A stretch of 17,337 nt of DNA, taken from NCBI GenBank assembly GCA_002347705.1, contig DDWY01000083.1, forward strand, positions 1 through 17,337, in the 5' to 3' direction. Origin of the DNA: Anaerolineaceae bacterium UBA2274 (GTDB lineage Bacteria; Chloroflexota; Anaerolineae; Anaerolineales; Anaerolineaceae). Both the position numbers and the translations under genes were made by a program. Of this stretch, positions 7,021-15,600 are shown piece by piece (positions within the stretch are counted from its first letter, which is position 1; each line of letters starts with the position of its first letter). The notes under the pieces were generated by a model. It saw only the letters and a list, made by a program, of their open reading frames with translations, made no database searches and was not told where the DNA came from.

Positions 7021-8268
7021 TCAAGCCCGGCGGTGACCGATGAGGACTGTCCGCAAAAACACACCGATATTCATCTTCTGCCCGCTGAGCAGGTACTGAG
7101 AGCTAAAGAGGTTGGCAACTCCTCTGATGACGATGATGACTGTGCCAAACAACAACGCCAAGCTGATTATGAGCTGCCAGGCGGGAACAGGGCCGACCGA
7201 GAGCCGTGTGAGCATCACGACCGGGGATGTGAAAGGGAAGAGGGTCATGAAGGTGGTAAAGGTTGAGAATGGGGTCTCAATCAACTGGTTGATTGACATG
7301 ACCGTGAAGATCAGGGGAAGATTCAACACGAAGGTGGATTGATTTCCCTCCCGCAGGTTGGGAGCCACAGCGCCCATGCCGGCCATCAGGCTGCCATAGA
7401 GCAGAAAGCCGCCGATGAAGAAAGGCACGCTCGCCACAATCACATTGATAGGGATGCTGATATTTTGCAAGAAAGGCAGCGAAGTTTTGCCCACGTCCAT
7501 CAGCAAAACCAGGCTGCCTAACCAAATAAGCATCTGGGTCAGGCTCAGCGAACCGAACGCCAGTATCTTGCCGAGGAAGAGATCCAGGGGTTTTGCTGAA
7601 GAGAGTAGAATTTCGATGGTTTTGTTCTCTTTGTCCTTGGTAACGGCGTTTAGCATCAAGCCGGAACTGATCAGAATGATCATATAGAAGAACATGGTGA
7701 CTGCGTAAGGGACCCAATAAGTGGCTGCGTTGGACTGGTCGCGCGTGTCAGCGGTTTCCGGGTTGAGGTACTCAAAGGTAAAGGTGGTGGGGTTCATAAA
7801 GCGCATGAAGCGTTCCTGGTCAGCCCCAAGCAGGTTGTAATTGATCAGATCTTTGAGCAAATCCTGCTGCAGAAGCTCAGTGATCATGCTGATTTGAGGT
7901 TTGATGAAGCGCATCCTGCCAGTTTCGAGGTAGTCAGGTTCGATCACATAAAAGCCCTGCAACTGACCAGCAGCGGTCTTCTGACGTGCTTCTTCCTCTG
8001 AAACCTCCGGCACGAGTCTGCCTTGTGTCAGCCAATCGGGATACTCCTTGATCACGTTCCCCATGTCCACAACCCCAATCGGCAGAGGATTGGCGACTTC
8101 CTGCACAAATATCTCCTGAAAGGACAGGGATTCGTCCTGGTTGATGAGGTTTAAAACTCCCAGCAGCAAAGAGGGGATCAGGGGCACCAGGATCAAACTG
8201 AGGATAAAAGATCGGCGCCTGAGAACCGTTAGAAATTCAAATTTGAAGACTTTCAAAATATCACGCAT
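7021..8268 (-). CDS. ABC-2 type exporter permease (second permease of operon)
   Basis: 415 aa. Layout typical of NatB/ABC-2 permeases with an extracytoplasmic loop: a cytoplasmic N-terminus, first membrane helix at about 21-42 (SFILSLILVPLIPSLLLGVL), a large extracytoplasmic domain to about 185, then five or more membrane helices. The cytosolic coupling element KDKENKTIEILLSSAKP follows the second helix, as in this family. Its ATG overlaps the stop of the preceding permease gene by 8 nt (ATGCGTGA), indicating translational coupling. It most likely pairs with that permease as a heterodimer powered by the ATPase encoded first in the operon. Substrate unknown; NatAB relatives have been linked to sodium or drug/peptide export. 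Followed by a strong terminator. Confidence 0.9.
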   Translation of the reverse strand: MRDILKVFKFEFLTVLRRRSFILSLILVPLIPSLLLGVLNLINQDESLSFQEIFVQEVANPLPIGVVDMGNVIKEYPDWLTQGRLVPEVSEEEARQKTAAGQLQGFYVIEPDYLETGRMRFIKPQISMITELLQQDLLKDLINYNLLGADQERFMRFMNPTTFTFEYLNPETADTRDQSNAATYWVPYAVTMFFYMIILISSGLMLNAVTKDKENKTIEILLSSAKPLDLFLGKILAFGSLSLTQMLIWLGSLVLLMDVGKTSLPFLQNISIPINVIVASVPFFIGGFLLYGSLMAGMGAVAPNLREGNQSTFVLNLPLIFTVMSINQLIETPFSTFTTFMTLFPFTSPVVMLTRLSVGPVPAWQLIISLALLFGTVIIVIRGVANLFSSQYLLSGQKMNIGVFLRTVLIGHRRA

Positions 8269-9478
8269 TGCGAGTCTCCTTCTTGAAGATCTCTTTGAGC
8301 GAGAGACGTTTGCTGTATTGCAGCATACCGCGTTTGAAGACCACCCCTGCCAGCCAGAACATCAGCAGGGTGAATGTGATGATGGCCACGAACACTAACC
8401 CGATCTCCAGCGGAGAAACTGAGCTAATAGCCATGCGAAGAGAGAGCGCCAAGGGTGCACTAAGAGGGATAAAACTCAGAACTCTGGCGAGGATGCCGTT
8501 GGGGTTGCTGAGAAAGACGTTGAAAAAATAGAATGGAATCATCATTGGCAGCACCATCAGACCGATTACGCCCTGTGATTCTTCTGTGCTGGTCATGGCT
8601 GCACCGATGGTCGCCATCAGGGCTGCCATGAAGAGGAACGAGAGGACCATTAATGCGAGGCTGATTACCAGGTAGGAACCTGAAAGATGAATGTCCGCCA
8701 GGAATCCCAATTTGCTGCGGAACAGAAATCCCGCGATGCCAAGCAGAAGCACCCAAACAACGATTTGAGTAAGACCCACGCCGAGATTGCCAACAATTTT
8801 GCCAGCCATGATCTCACGCGAGGGCACAGAAGTGAGCATAATCTCGATGGTACGGTTTTCCTTTTCTTCCACCAGGGCTTTGAGCAAATAGCCACCACTG
8901 CTCATCACCACGATAAAGTTGAGCACTCCAATGACCACCGGTACTGCGATCCGATGCCAGCTAGTGCCGTCGGAGGTCTGGCTGCCGTCCAATGACTGCA
9001 GGCTGATGGAGCTGCCCTCATTGATCCGCCGTAAAACTGCATAATCGATGTGCTCGGCAGCCATGAGATTCGCACTGATGAAGTCGGTGATCACTGACTG
9101 AATGCCGCTGTCGGGCTGCTTGTTGGTCCAGTAGGTCAACTGGTAGCGCGCGGGGTAATCCTGGGGCAGAAGGGCGAAGCCTTGAATCTCACCGGCTGAA
9201 GCCGCAGAACGTGCGGTGCTTTCATCAGGATAGACATATAAATATATTTGCGGATTAAAGAAGGTTGATTCCTTCGAATTGTCCGGCTCGAGCTGGATGA
9301 GACTGCCATTATCCACGATCCCTACCGGGCGGGTGTCAAAAGAAAATCGCGAAAGCAGCAGCGAGATGACAAGGATCAGCCCAAAACCAAGCGGAACGCT
9401 TACCAAGTAAAGCCAGAAGCGTTTGCTGCCGACATGGTGCAGGTATTCGTACCTGGCGACGTTCGTGGTTTTATTCAT
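8261..9478 (-). CDS. ABC-2 type exporter permease (first permease of operon)
   Basis: 405 aa from ATG 9478. The frame stays open to 9661, but those extra 61 codons lie inside the ATPase gene and have non-membrane, Arg/Pro/Ser-rich composition, so I reject them. First membrane helix about 21-45, large extracytoplasmic domain about 46-175, second helix about 178-200, coupling element EEKENRTIEIMLTSVPS (about 204-220), then four or five more helices. The start overlaps the ATPase stop by 8 nt (ATGAATAA) and the end overlaps the next permease by 8 nt, so three genes form one tight operon. It is a paralogue of its neighbour with the same layout, suggesting a heterodimeric pore. Substrate cannot be read from sequence. 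Confidence 0.9.
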   Translation of the reverse strand: MNKTTNVARYEYLHHVGSKRFWLYLVSVPLGFGLILVISLLLSRFSFDTRPVGIVDNGSLIQLEPDNSKESTFFNPQIYLYVYPDESTARSAASAGEIQGFALLPQDYPARYQLTYWTNKQPDSGIQSVITDFISANLMAAEHIDYAVLRRINEGSSISLQSLDGSQTSDGTSWHRIAVPVVIGVLNFIVVMSSGGYLLKALVEEKENRTIEIMLTSVPSREIMAGKIVGNLGVGLTQIVVWVLLLGIAGFLFRSKLGFLADIHLSGSYLVISLALMVLSFLFMAALMATIGAAMTSTEESQGVIGLMVLPMMIPFYFFNVFLSNPNGILARVLSFIPLSAPLALSLRMAISSVSPLEIGLVFVAIITFTLLMFWLAGVVFKRGMLQYSKRLSLKEIFKKETRNA

Positions 9479-10379
9479 GCTTGCCGTTGCCTTCCTTAAC
9501 AACCTGGATGAAGATTTCATCCAGGGTTGGCACTGCCACCTCAAAGGAATTGAGTTTGATGCCCTGCGCAAGCAGTTCATCGAGCAATTGGTGGGCAGAG
9601 TGACCTGCCTGGGGGGTGAGGCGGTAGGAGTCATTGAGTCTCTCAATCCGTGAAACCCCATTGAGTTTTTCAGGCAGAGGATCGAGCGAGTCGATGACTA
9701 CCTCATTTGTGCGGAATCGGTCGCGGACTTCCGAAAGTTCGCCTTGCATGAGGACCTGACCATGGTCAATCAGCACCAATCGGTCGCAAAGCTGCTCTAC
9801 CTGGTTCATCTGGTGGGTGCACATAACAATGGTTTTTCCGGCGTTGCGCTGTTCGATCAGCAGATCTTTGACCAACTGGGTGTTGACGGGATCAAGCGCG
9901 GAAAAAGGCTCATCAATGATGATGATCTCAGGGTCATGGATCAGGGCGGCGATAAGCTGACCTTTCTGCTGCATTCCCTTGCTGAGCTCTTTGGCTTTCT
10001 TTTTGGCATGATCGGTAAGGTCAAACTTGGCCAGGAATTCGGGTAAGCGTTCCTTAATTTGCTCCTCAGTCAGTCCTTTGAGCGTGGCAAGGTAGGTCAG
10101 GCAGCGGTCAAGCGGCACATCCTGGTAGAGACCACGTTCCTCGGGGATATAACCGATCTGATTGAGTTTTTCGTTCGTCATAGGACCGCCAAGGATGGTC
10201 ACGCTGCCGGAATCGGGTTGGTAAATATCCAATATCACGCGGATGGAGGTGGTCTTTCCGGATCCGTTGGGACCGAGCAAAGCAAAAATTTCTCCCGGGT
10301 GAACTTCGAAAGAAACGTCCTGGACTGCCTGGGTTGCGCCGAAACTCTTGGCGATTTTATCTACAATGATGGTTGACAT
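9471..10379 (-). CDS. ABC exporter ATP-binding protein (NatA-like)
   Basis: 302 aa from ATG 10379, which has GGAG 4 nt upstream; the longer frame from 10442 lacks support. Walker A GPNGSGKT (36-43), Q-loop region with the PEERGLY sequence typical of NatA-type proteins (about 79-85), ABC signature ELSKGMQQ (131-138), Walker B IIIIDE (152-157) and switch His in THQ (about 189). The last 80 residues form a C-terminal extension of the DUF4162 type. All residues for ATP hydrolysis are present. First gene of a three-gene operon with two ABC-2 permeases; by family the complex exports a substrate across the inner membrane. Which one is unknown; sodium, antibiotics or peptides are the usual guesses. 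Confidence 0.94.
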   Translation of the reverse strand: MSTIIVDKIAKSFGATQAVQDVSFEVHPGEIFALLGPNGSGKTTSIRVILDIYQPDSGSVTILGGPMTNEKLNQIGYIPEERGLYQDVPLDRCLTYLATLKGLTEEQIKERLPEFLAKFDLTDHAKKKAKELSKGMQQKGQLIAALIHDPEIIIIDEPFSALDPVNTQLVKDLLIEQRNAGKTIVMCTHQMNQVEQLCDRLVLIDHGQVLMQGELSEVRDRFRTNEVVIDSLDPLPEKLNGVSRIERLNDSYRLTPQAGHSAHQLLDELLAQGIKLNSFEVAVPTLDEIFIQVVKEGNGKHE

Positions 10380-10421
10380 ACTGCTCCATTTCAATGAATT
10401 GAAAAATTTTACTATACCCAC

Positions 10422-10452
10422 ATCATAACAGGCATTTAGCACCCATTCCCAA
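10422..10452 (-). promoter_or_regulatory. Candidate promoter of the ABC exporter operon
   Basis: The minus strand has TTGGGA (10447-10452) and TATGAT (10422-10427, five of six matches) separated by 19 nt, about 43 nt before the ATPase start. The -35 match and spacing are mediocre. A second -10-like TATAGT lies at 10411-10416. Confidence 0.35.
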
Positions 10453-10679
10453 TAGATTATCTATGGCAATGGAAGTGAAGCAAGATTTGGTGCCCGAAGA
10501 TCACCACCCTTTTTGATAGGAGATGAACCATGACAGGCTCAACCACAAAATCGCCAGAGTAACTTAGAATTAGGAAACCACGAATATGAGGGCATCATCT
10601 TGAGAAAAGAACCTGAAGCAATTGCGAAGATTTCCACACGAACCTGGACTGTCATGATCGCCCTGGCTTTCATTCGATT
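10443..10679. other. Intergenic region between divergent transcription units, nothing recognised
   Basis: This 332-bp gap (10380-10711) separates the minus-strand ABC operon from the plus-strand glycosidase. Apart from the promoter candidates at its two ends, I see one 10-codon frame (ATG near 10530 with GGAG upstream, stop TAA) of doubtful meaning, no strong hairpin and no operator-like palindrome. Confidence 0.5.
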
Positions 10680-10688
10680 TGATAAAAT
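10680..10688 (+). promoter_or_regulatory. Extended -10 promoter candidate for the glycoside hydrolase gene
   Basis: TGATAAAAT fits the extended -10 pattern TGnTATAAT with one mismatch, 23 nt before the ATG at 10712. No clear -35 lies at 16-18 nt. AAGGAG at 10702-10707 is the ribosome binding site, 4 nt before the start. Confidence 0.35.
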
Positions 10689-10711
10689 GCTGACTGTGAA
10701 CAAGGAGCATA

Positions 10712-12529
10712 ATGCCTGATTTGGTCCATAACAAACTGACTACCCCCTGGCAGGTCGATCAGCCGATCCCCCTGCCCGAGTATCCCCGACCCCAAATGAT
10801 GCGGGGAAACTGGCAGAACCTCAACGGATGGTGGGATTGCGCCATACAGAATTTGGAAGCCCCAAAGCCAACCTCTTTTGAGGAAAAAATTCTCGTGCCT
10901 TTTGCCCCGGAATCAAGACTATCGGGTGTGGAACACGTGCTGCAGCCGGATGAGAAACTCTGGTACCGGCGCAGCTTTACTGTGACCCACGCCGATGATG
11001 AAGTGGTGCACTTGCACTTTGGGGCGGTGGACTTCGCCTGCGAGATGTGGGTCAACGGCGGCAAGGTTGGCGAGCACTGGGGCGGCTATCTGCCTTTCAG
11101 CTTCGACATCACCAGCTTCCTTGTTGAGGGGGAGAACCAACTGCTTCTGGCTGTCACCGATGCTACTGAGGCTGAGATGCACCAGAAGGGCAAGCAGCGC
11201 CTTGAACCTGGCGGCATCTGGTACACCTCTGTGTCAGGTGTCTGGCAGACGGTCTGGCTGGAGGTCCTGCCCAGGAAGCACATCCGCAGCCTGAAACTGA
11301 CTCCCAACCTCGATTCCAGCAGTCTTCTGGTTGAGATTGCCTTATCCGAAACAGTCGATTTATCGCAGGTGGAGTTGGAAGCAACAGCGTCGTTTGAGGG
11401 GCAGGAAGTCACATGTAGGGAATGGTCTTGCACCATTCCGAGTAGGGTTGAGGCATGCCAGATGCTGCTGCACATCCCGAATCCAAAAAAATGGCATCCC
11501 GACCATCCGCAGCTTTACGACCTGACGCTCAGGCTGAAAGTGGATGGAGTGGTGGTGGATGAGGTGGGGAGCTACTTCGGCATGCGCAAGTTCGGCAAAG
11601 TGCGCGATGGAAAAGGTTTCTGGCGATTCACGCTCAACGATGAGCCCATCTTCCAGTTTGGTCCGCTGGACCAGGGTTACTTCCCCGAAGGTCTTTACAC
11701 AGCCCCTTCCGAAGAAGCGATGCTTTTTGACATCGAATACGCCAAAAAGATCGGCTGCAACATGATCCGCAAGCACGTCAAGGTCGAGCCAGCGCGTTGG
11801 TATTATGCCTGCGACCGCCTCGGCATGATTGTCTGGCAGGACATGCCCAATGGCGGGCGCACCACCAAGGACGCCATAGTTGCCTTTACCTTCACCTCGG
11901 GTGTTCACCGCTCCGACATCCGCCGCTTGCACCGTTTTGGCAGGGAAGACCCTGAAAATCGCGAGGAATATCGCCAGGAGTTGAAACAGCTGATTGACAG
12001 CCTCTATCACTTCCCTTGCATCGCCGTTTGGGTGCCGTTTAATGAAAGTTGGGGGCAATTCCACGCCATCTTGACTTCCTACTGGGTGAAAGCTTATGAC
12101 CCAACCCGCCTGGTGGATCATGCATCCGGTTGGTTTGACCAGGGAGGTGGGGATTTTCAGAGCCGGCATGTCTACGTGAAAGCCTTAAGCGCTTCGCAGC
12201 CGGATGAGCGCGTTTTGGCTGTGACCGAGTTTGGCGGCTATACCATGCAGGTGGACGGGCACGTCTACACCGATAAGAAACGCTTTGGCTATGGTCACCA
12301 CAAGGACGCTGCCTCGCTCACAGCTGCCTACCTGCGCCTGCTGGAAGAACAGGTGAAACCCCTCATCCCGCTCGGGCTTTCCGTGGCGATCTACACCCAA
12401 ACCACTGATATCGAAACCGAAATCAACGGCTACCTGACCTACGACCGCAAGGTCGAGAAAATGGACGCTGCCGTTTTGCGTAGCGCGCACCTGGAGTTGT
12501 ACCAGGCAATGAATAAAGAAAAACTGTAG
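10712..12529 (+). CDS. Glycoside hydrolase family 2 protein (beta-glycosidase)
   Basis: 605 aa, no signal peptide, so probably cytoplasmic. N-terminal GH2 sugar-binding jelly roll about 15-190 (motifs LWYRRSFTV, LHFGAVDFACEMWVNG, GGYLPFSFDIT), an Ig-like sandwich about 190-300, then the TIM barrel from about 305 to the end. Predicted acid/base Glu445 in FNESWG and nucleophile Glu506 in TEFGG are both present, as is MIRKHVKVEP in the barrel, so it should be active. By family it removes terminal beta-linked sugars (galactose, glucuronic acid, mannose or arabinose) from oligosaccharides or conjugates; the exact specificity is not readable. It is shorter than LacZ because it lacks the C-terminal domains. 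ATG 10712 has AAGGAG upstream. It converges on the kinase gene, with stops 150 bp apart. Whether that sensor and this enzyme act on related sugars is open. Confidence 0.92.
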   Translation: MPDLVHNKLTTPWQVDQPIPLPEYPRPQMMRGNWQNLNGWWDCAIQNLEAPKPTSFEEKILVPFAPESRLSGVEHVLQPDEKLWYRRSFTVTHADDEVVHLHFGAVDFACEMWVNGGKVGEHWGGYLPFSFDITSFLVEGENQLLLAVTDATEAEMHQKGKQRLEPGGIWYTSVSGVWQTVWLEVLPRKHIRSLKLTPNLDSSSLLVEIALSETVDLSQVELEATASFEGQEVTCREWSCTIPSRVEACQMLLHIPNPKKWHPDHPQLYDLTLRLKVDGVVVDEVGSYFGMRKFGKVRDGKGFWRFTLNDEPIFQFGPLDQGYFPEGLYTAPSEEAMLFDIEYAKKIGCNMIRKHVKVEPARWYYACDRLGMIVWQDMPNGGRTTKDAIVAFTFTSGVHRSDIRRLHRFGREDPENREEYRQELKQLIDSLYHFPCIAVWVPFNESWGQFHAILTSYWVKAYDPTRLVDHASGWFDQGGGDFQSRHVYVKALSASQPDERVLAVTEFGGYTMQVDGHVYTDKKRFGYGHHKDAASLTAAYLRLLEEQVKPLIPLGLSVAIYTQTTDIETEINGYLTYDRKVEKMDAAVLRSAHLELYQAMNKEKL

Positions 12530-12679
12530 CCGTGGTTTAGTGCAGCCCGTCTTGTTGGACGGAAGTCAGGTAAAGCACACGGACAGAAGAGTTTACAAGT
12601 GAGAATCGCCCTGGGCGATATCAACAACGAGAATGATCAGAGCTGTGAGTGGATCACATACCTCCAGACAGACTGGATC

Positions 12680-15600
12680 TTAAGGTAGTTGAATGTTCAG
12701 AAGATGGGTATTAGGGTCGTATATGAAGGTAACTTTGCCATAAGTTGGAACCGTGAAGGTAATGTTGTCACCATCAGCGATGCCATCGACACCATAGTTG
12801 GTGTTCCAATAACCGTCAAGGGCAACTTTACATTCGTAGAAACCGGCGGGGATGGTGAAGGTTCCAGTATATTTGCCGTCATCGCTCAGGGTTAAAGCCG
12901 TCTGGGCACAGTTAGGCATCCAGTCAGAAGCGCAGCCAACCAAGCTCTGGTACGAACCAGGAACGTTGACCATGCCTGTTGTGTTGGTACCGATAGCAGC
13001 AACAATGGAATCCTGTGCGAATGTGTAAGCCTGTTCAGGGGTCATTTCACCATTGAAGATGTAGCCAAGGGCATTGCCCCAATCAAACCAAACTGCTCCC
13101 ATCTCGGGGATGGCGGGCATAGGTTTGGCGTCTTCACCAGCTTCGGCGATTGCCCTGAGGTAAGGATCATCGATCTTAGCTGCCGCAGGCAGATATGTAG
13201 GGACGCGGGGATCAGCGTTGTAAAGAGCCAGCATGGCGTCTTCGGTCGCGACCATTTCCGTTAGGAAAGCCTGGGCAAGCAAAATATTCTCGGACAAGGC
13301 ATTGATTGCAAATCCCTGGACATGGAGAAAGGGATAACCACCATCGGGAAACTTGGCGATGCCAAAGTTTAAACCGGAGGTCTTGAGGTTGTTGATATCC
13401 CATGGACCGGTCATGAAGAAGGCGACCTCCCCGTTCAGAAACATGGATCTAGCGGTGCTGTTATCGAGGTTGTCTGATAGGATTCTCTCGTTCTTCCACT
13501 GCTGTGCCATCATACCAAATTTGATCATGCCCGCGGAACCAACACCAAGATCACTTGGAACATAGTCACCATCGGCATCCTGACCGAAAATGTAGCCACC
13601 CTGAGAGGTCATCCAGGGATATGCGTCATATGAACTGCCGCCTAAAACCATGCCATATTGAACTTTTCGATTATCAATCAAGGTCTTGGAGAGGTCATAA
13701 ACACCTTGCCAGGTGGTGGGGACTACTTTGACCAGGTCGGCATTATAGAAAAAGCCGAGGTTCTCACGGGCATAGGGCAGACCGAAGAGCTTGCCTTCGG
13801 AGGAGAAAGCCTGCAGGGATTCGGGTTCGAATTCCGCAGCCTTGGCACCAAGATCGAGCTCGGCAACCATACCAGAGGTGATCAGGGCAGGTAGCTGATC
13901 GTGAGCAATGATGATGATGTCCGGACCTTCGCCAGCGGGGGCGGCTAAGAGGAATTGATCGCGGATTCCGGAGATGTTTTCAACAATCACTTCAACGTTG
14001 TATTCTGCTTGGAACTGGGCGCCAAGTTCAGTCAGAATGGGGGCGCGCTGATCATCAGCCCAGATACGCAGATTTTCGCCCTCAAAAAAAGGGACGGATG
14101 TCGGAGTCCTGACTTGTGCTATGGTGGGTTCCATAACCGCTAGAGTTTCCATTACTACAAGAGCCTCTGTTGAGGTTATAGTTGGGCTTTCAACTACGGG
14201 GGGTTCCGTCACAACAAGCACCTCTGTCGGGGTGCTGCTGGGTTTCCCGCCCAACAGGCCTCGAGCCTGACCCGAAAAAATCAGAACAGCCAGCGCGATC
14301 AGGAGAACTCCGCCAAAGGCAAGCAGCGGGATCAATTGGGTCTTCTTTTTGGTTTCGCTACCAGTTTCTGTGTTTTGACTATGGTCAAATTTGCTGGTAA
14401 CCGGATTGTGAGCGAGGAGATCTTCCCGTGATTCGAGAGTTTGGGTAGGTTTGTGCTGTGCTGGTTTGGTGCGCCGCTCTACGCGAGGTTTCTCTGAGGT
14501 TGTTCCAGGCGCAAGCCCATTTTTCAATTTACTTTCCCCGGATGTCATGACGCCTGCGGCTTCTGGTCGCAGTGCTGCTTCAATCATTGGAATTCCAGGC
14601 AAGATTTCTTCGGCGGCTTCTGCTTGCACAGGTGTTTCCTGAGCCGGAATGATGATCGCCTCTCGCGCGGCTTGGCTCTGACCTATTTCAGGCGCTGTTT
14701 CGTTCAGAGAGATCTGCTCTGCATCACCTGGTGTTTCGTCGCTCTTTTCGCTGAAAATCTCCTCAACTGTGGTTTGGATTTCCGCTTCCACAAGAGGGAT
14801 TTCGATAGCTTTTGTGTTGTTCTTCTCATCGGGTGTTGAGTTTTTTCTGTCGACGGCTATTTCTTTATCCGCTTCTTCGGCAACTGCTTCTTCTTCCGAG
14901 ACCTGGGGCGCGTCTTCTGCTGCATCTGGTGCGGGTGTTTCCGATGGGGCTGGCTCTACATCGCCAGGCTCAGAAGAGAGCCAATTCTCCAGGGTCGAAT
15001 CATGGTCTTTCTGAATCTCTTTTGGAGAAGTTGCCTCCTCAGCTTCCTTACTTTTTTCTGCCACTATACCGGGCAAGCCCACCTTCGGCTCAGTTTCAAG
15101 CTTTTCGTGAGCGGGGTTTTCAGTAGCAATTGGCTCGGGACGCTGCTTCTTTACGCGGGGCGGGCGGATTACTGGAACAGTTGCGGGAGCCTCCGCTTTG
15201 CTCTCAGGTCCTGGTTTGGTTTTCTGTGCTTCCGGCTGCGTTGTGCGGACAACCGGTTTTTTGGGTGCTGGGCCAGGTTGGCTGAATGTTTCAGGTTTTG
15301 GGCTGGAGCTTTGGGGAGCGCTTTTATACTGAGAACGCCTGACAAGTTCATCAAAGGTGATCTCGCCGGGTGCCAGTGGTCTTGGGAGACCTTCAACCAA
15401 GTCCGTTTGTTCTGGCGTCATATTTGCCTGGACTGATTTGCGAGGTTGCCTTTCGAGCGCTCCTCTGACCGCTGCCAAAAAGTCATTCATAGTCTGATAG
15501 CGGTCGCTGGGGTTTTTCGCCAGAGCTACGCTGAGGGTGTCCGCCAGGCTTTCGGGGAATGAATTGCTGAAGACTGGCGCTTCGAGTACATGGCGGGTCA

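Noticed and set aside
9479..9661. Longer start for the first ABC permease
   Set aside because: The extra 61 residues lie inside the ATPase gene, have no membrane-protein features, and the ATG at 9478 gives the typical 8-nt operon overlap.
10380..10442. N-terminal extension of the ABC ATPase to 10442
   Set aside because: The extra 21 residues have no family counterpart and the ATG at 10379 has GGAG at the right distance, while this stretch holds the leader and a -10-like element.
12605..12619. ATCGCC/GGCGAT hairpin, and CCGTC/GACGG at 12547-12562, as terminators between the convergent genes
   Set aside because: Stems are only 5-6 bp and neither is followed by a T-run on either strand.
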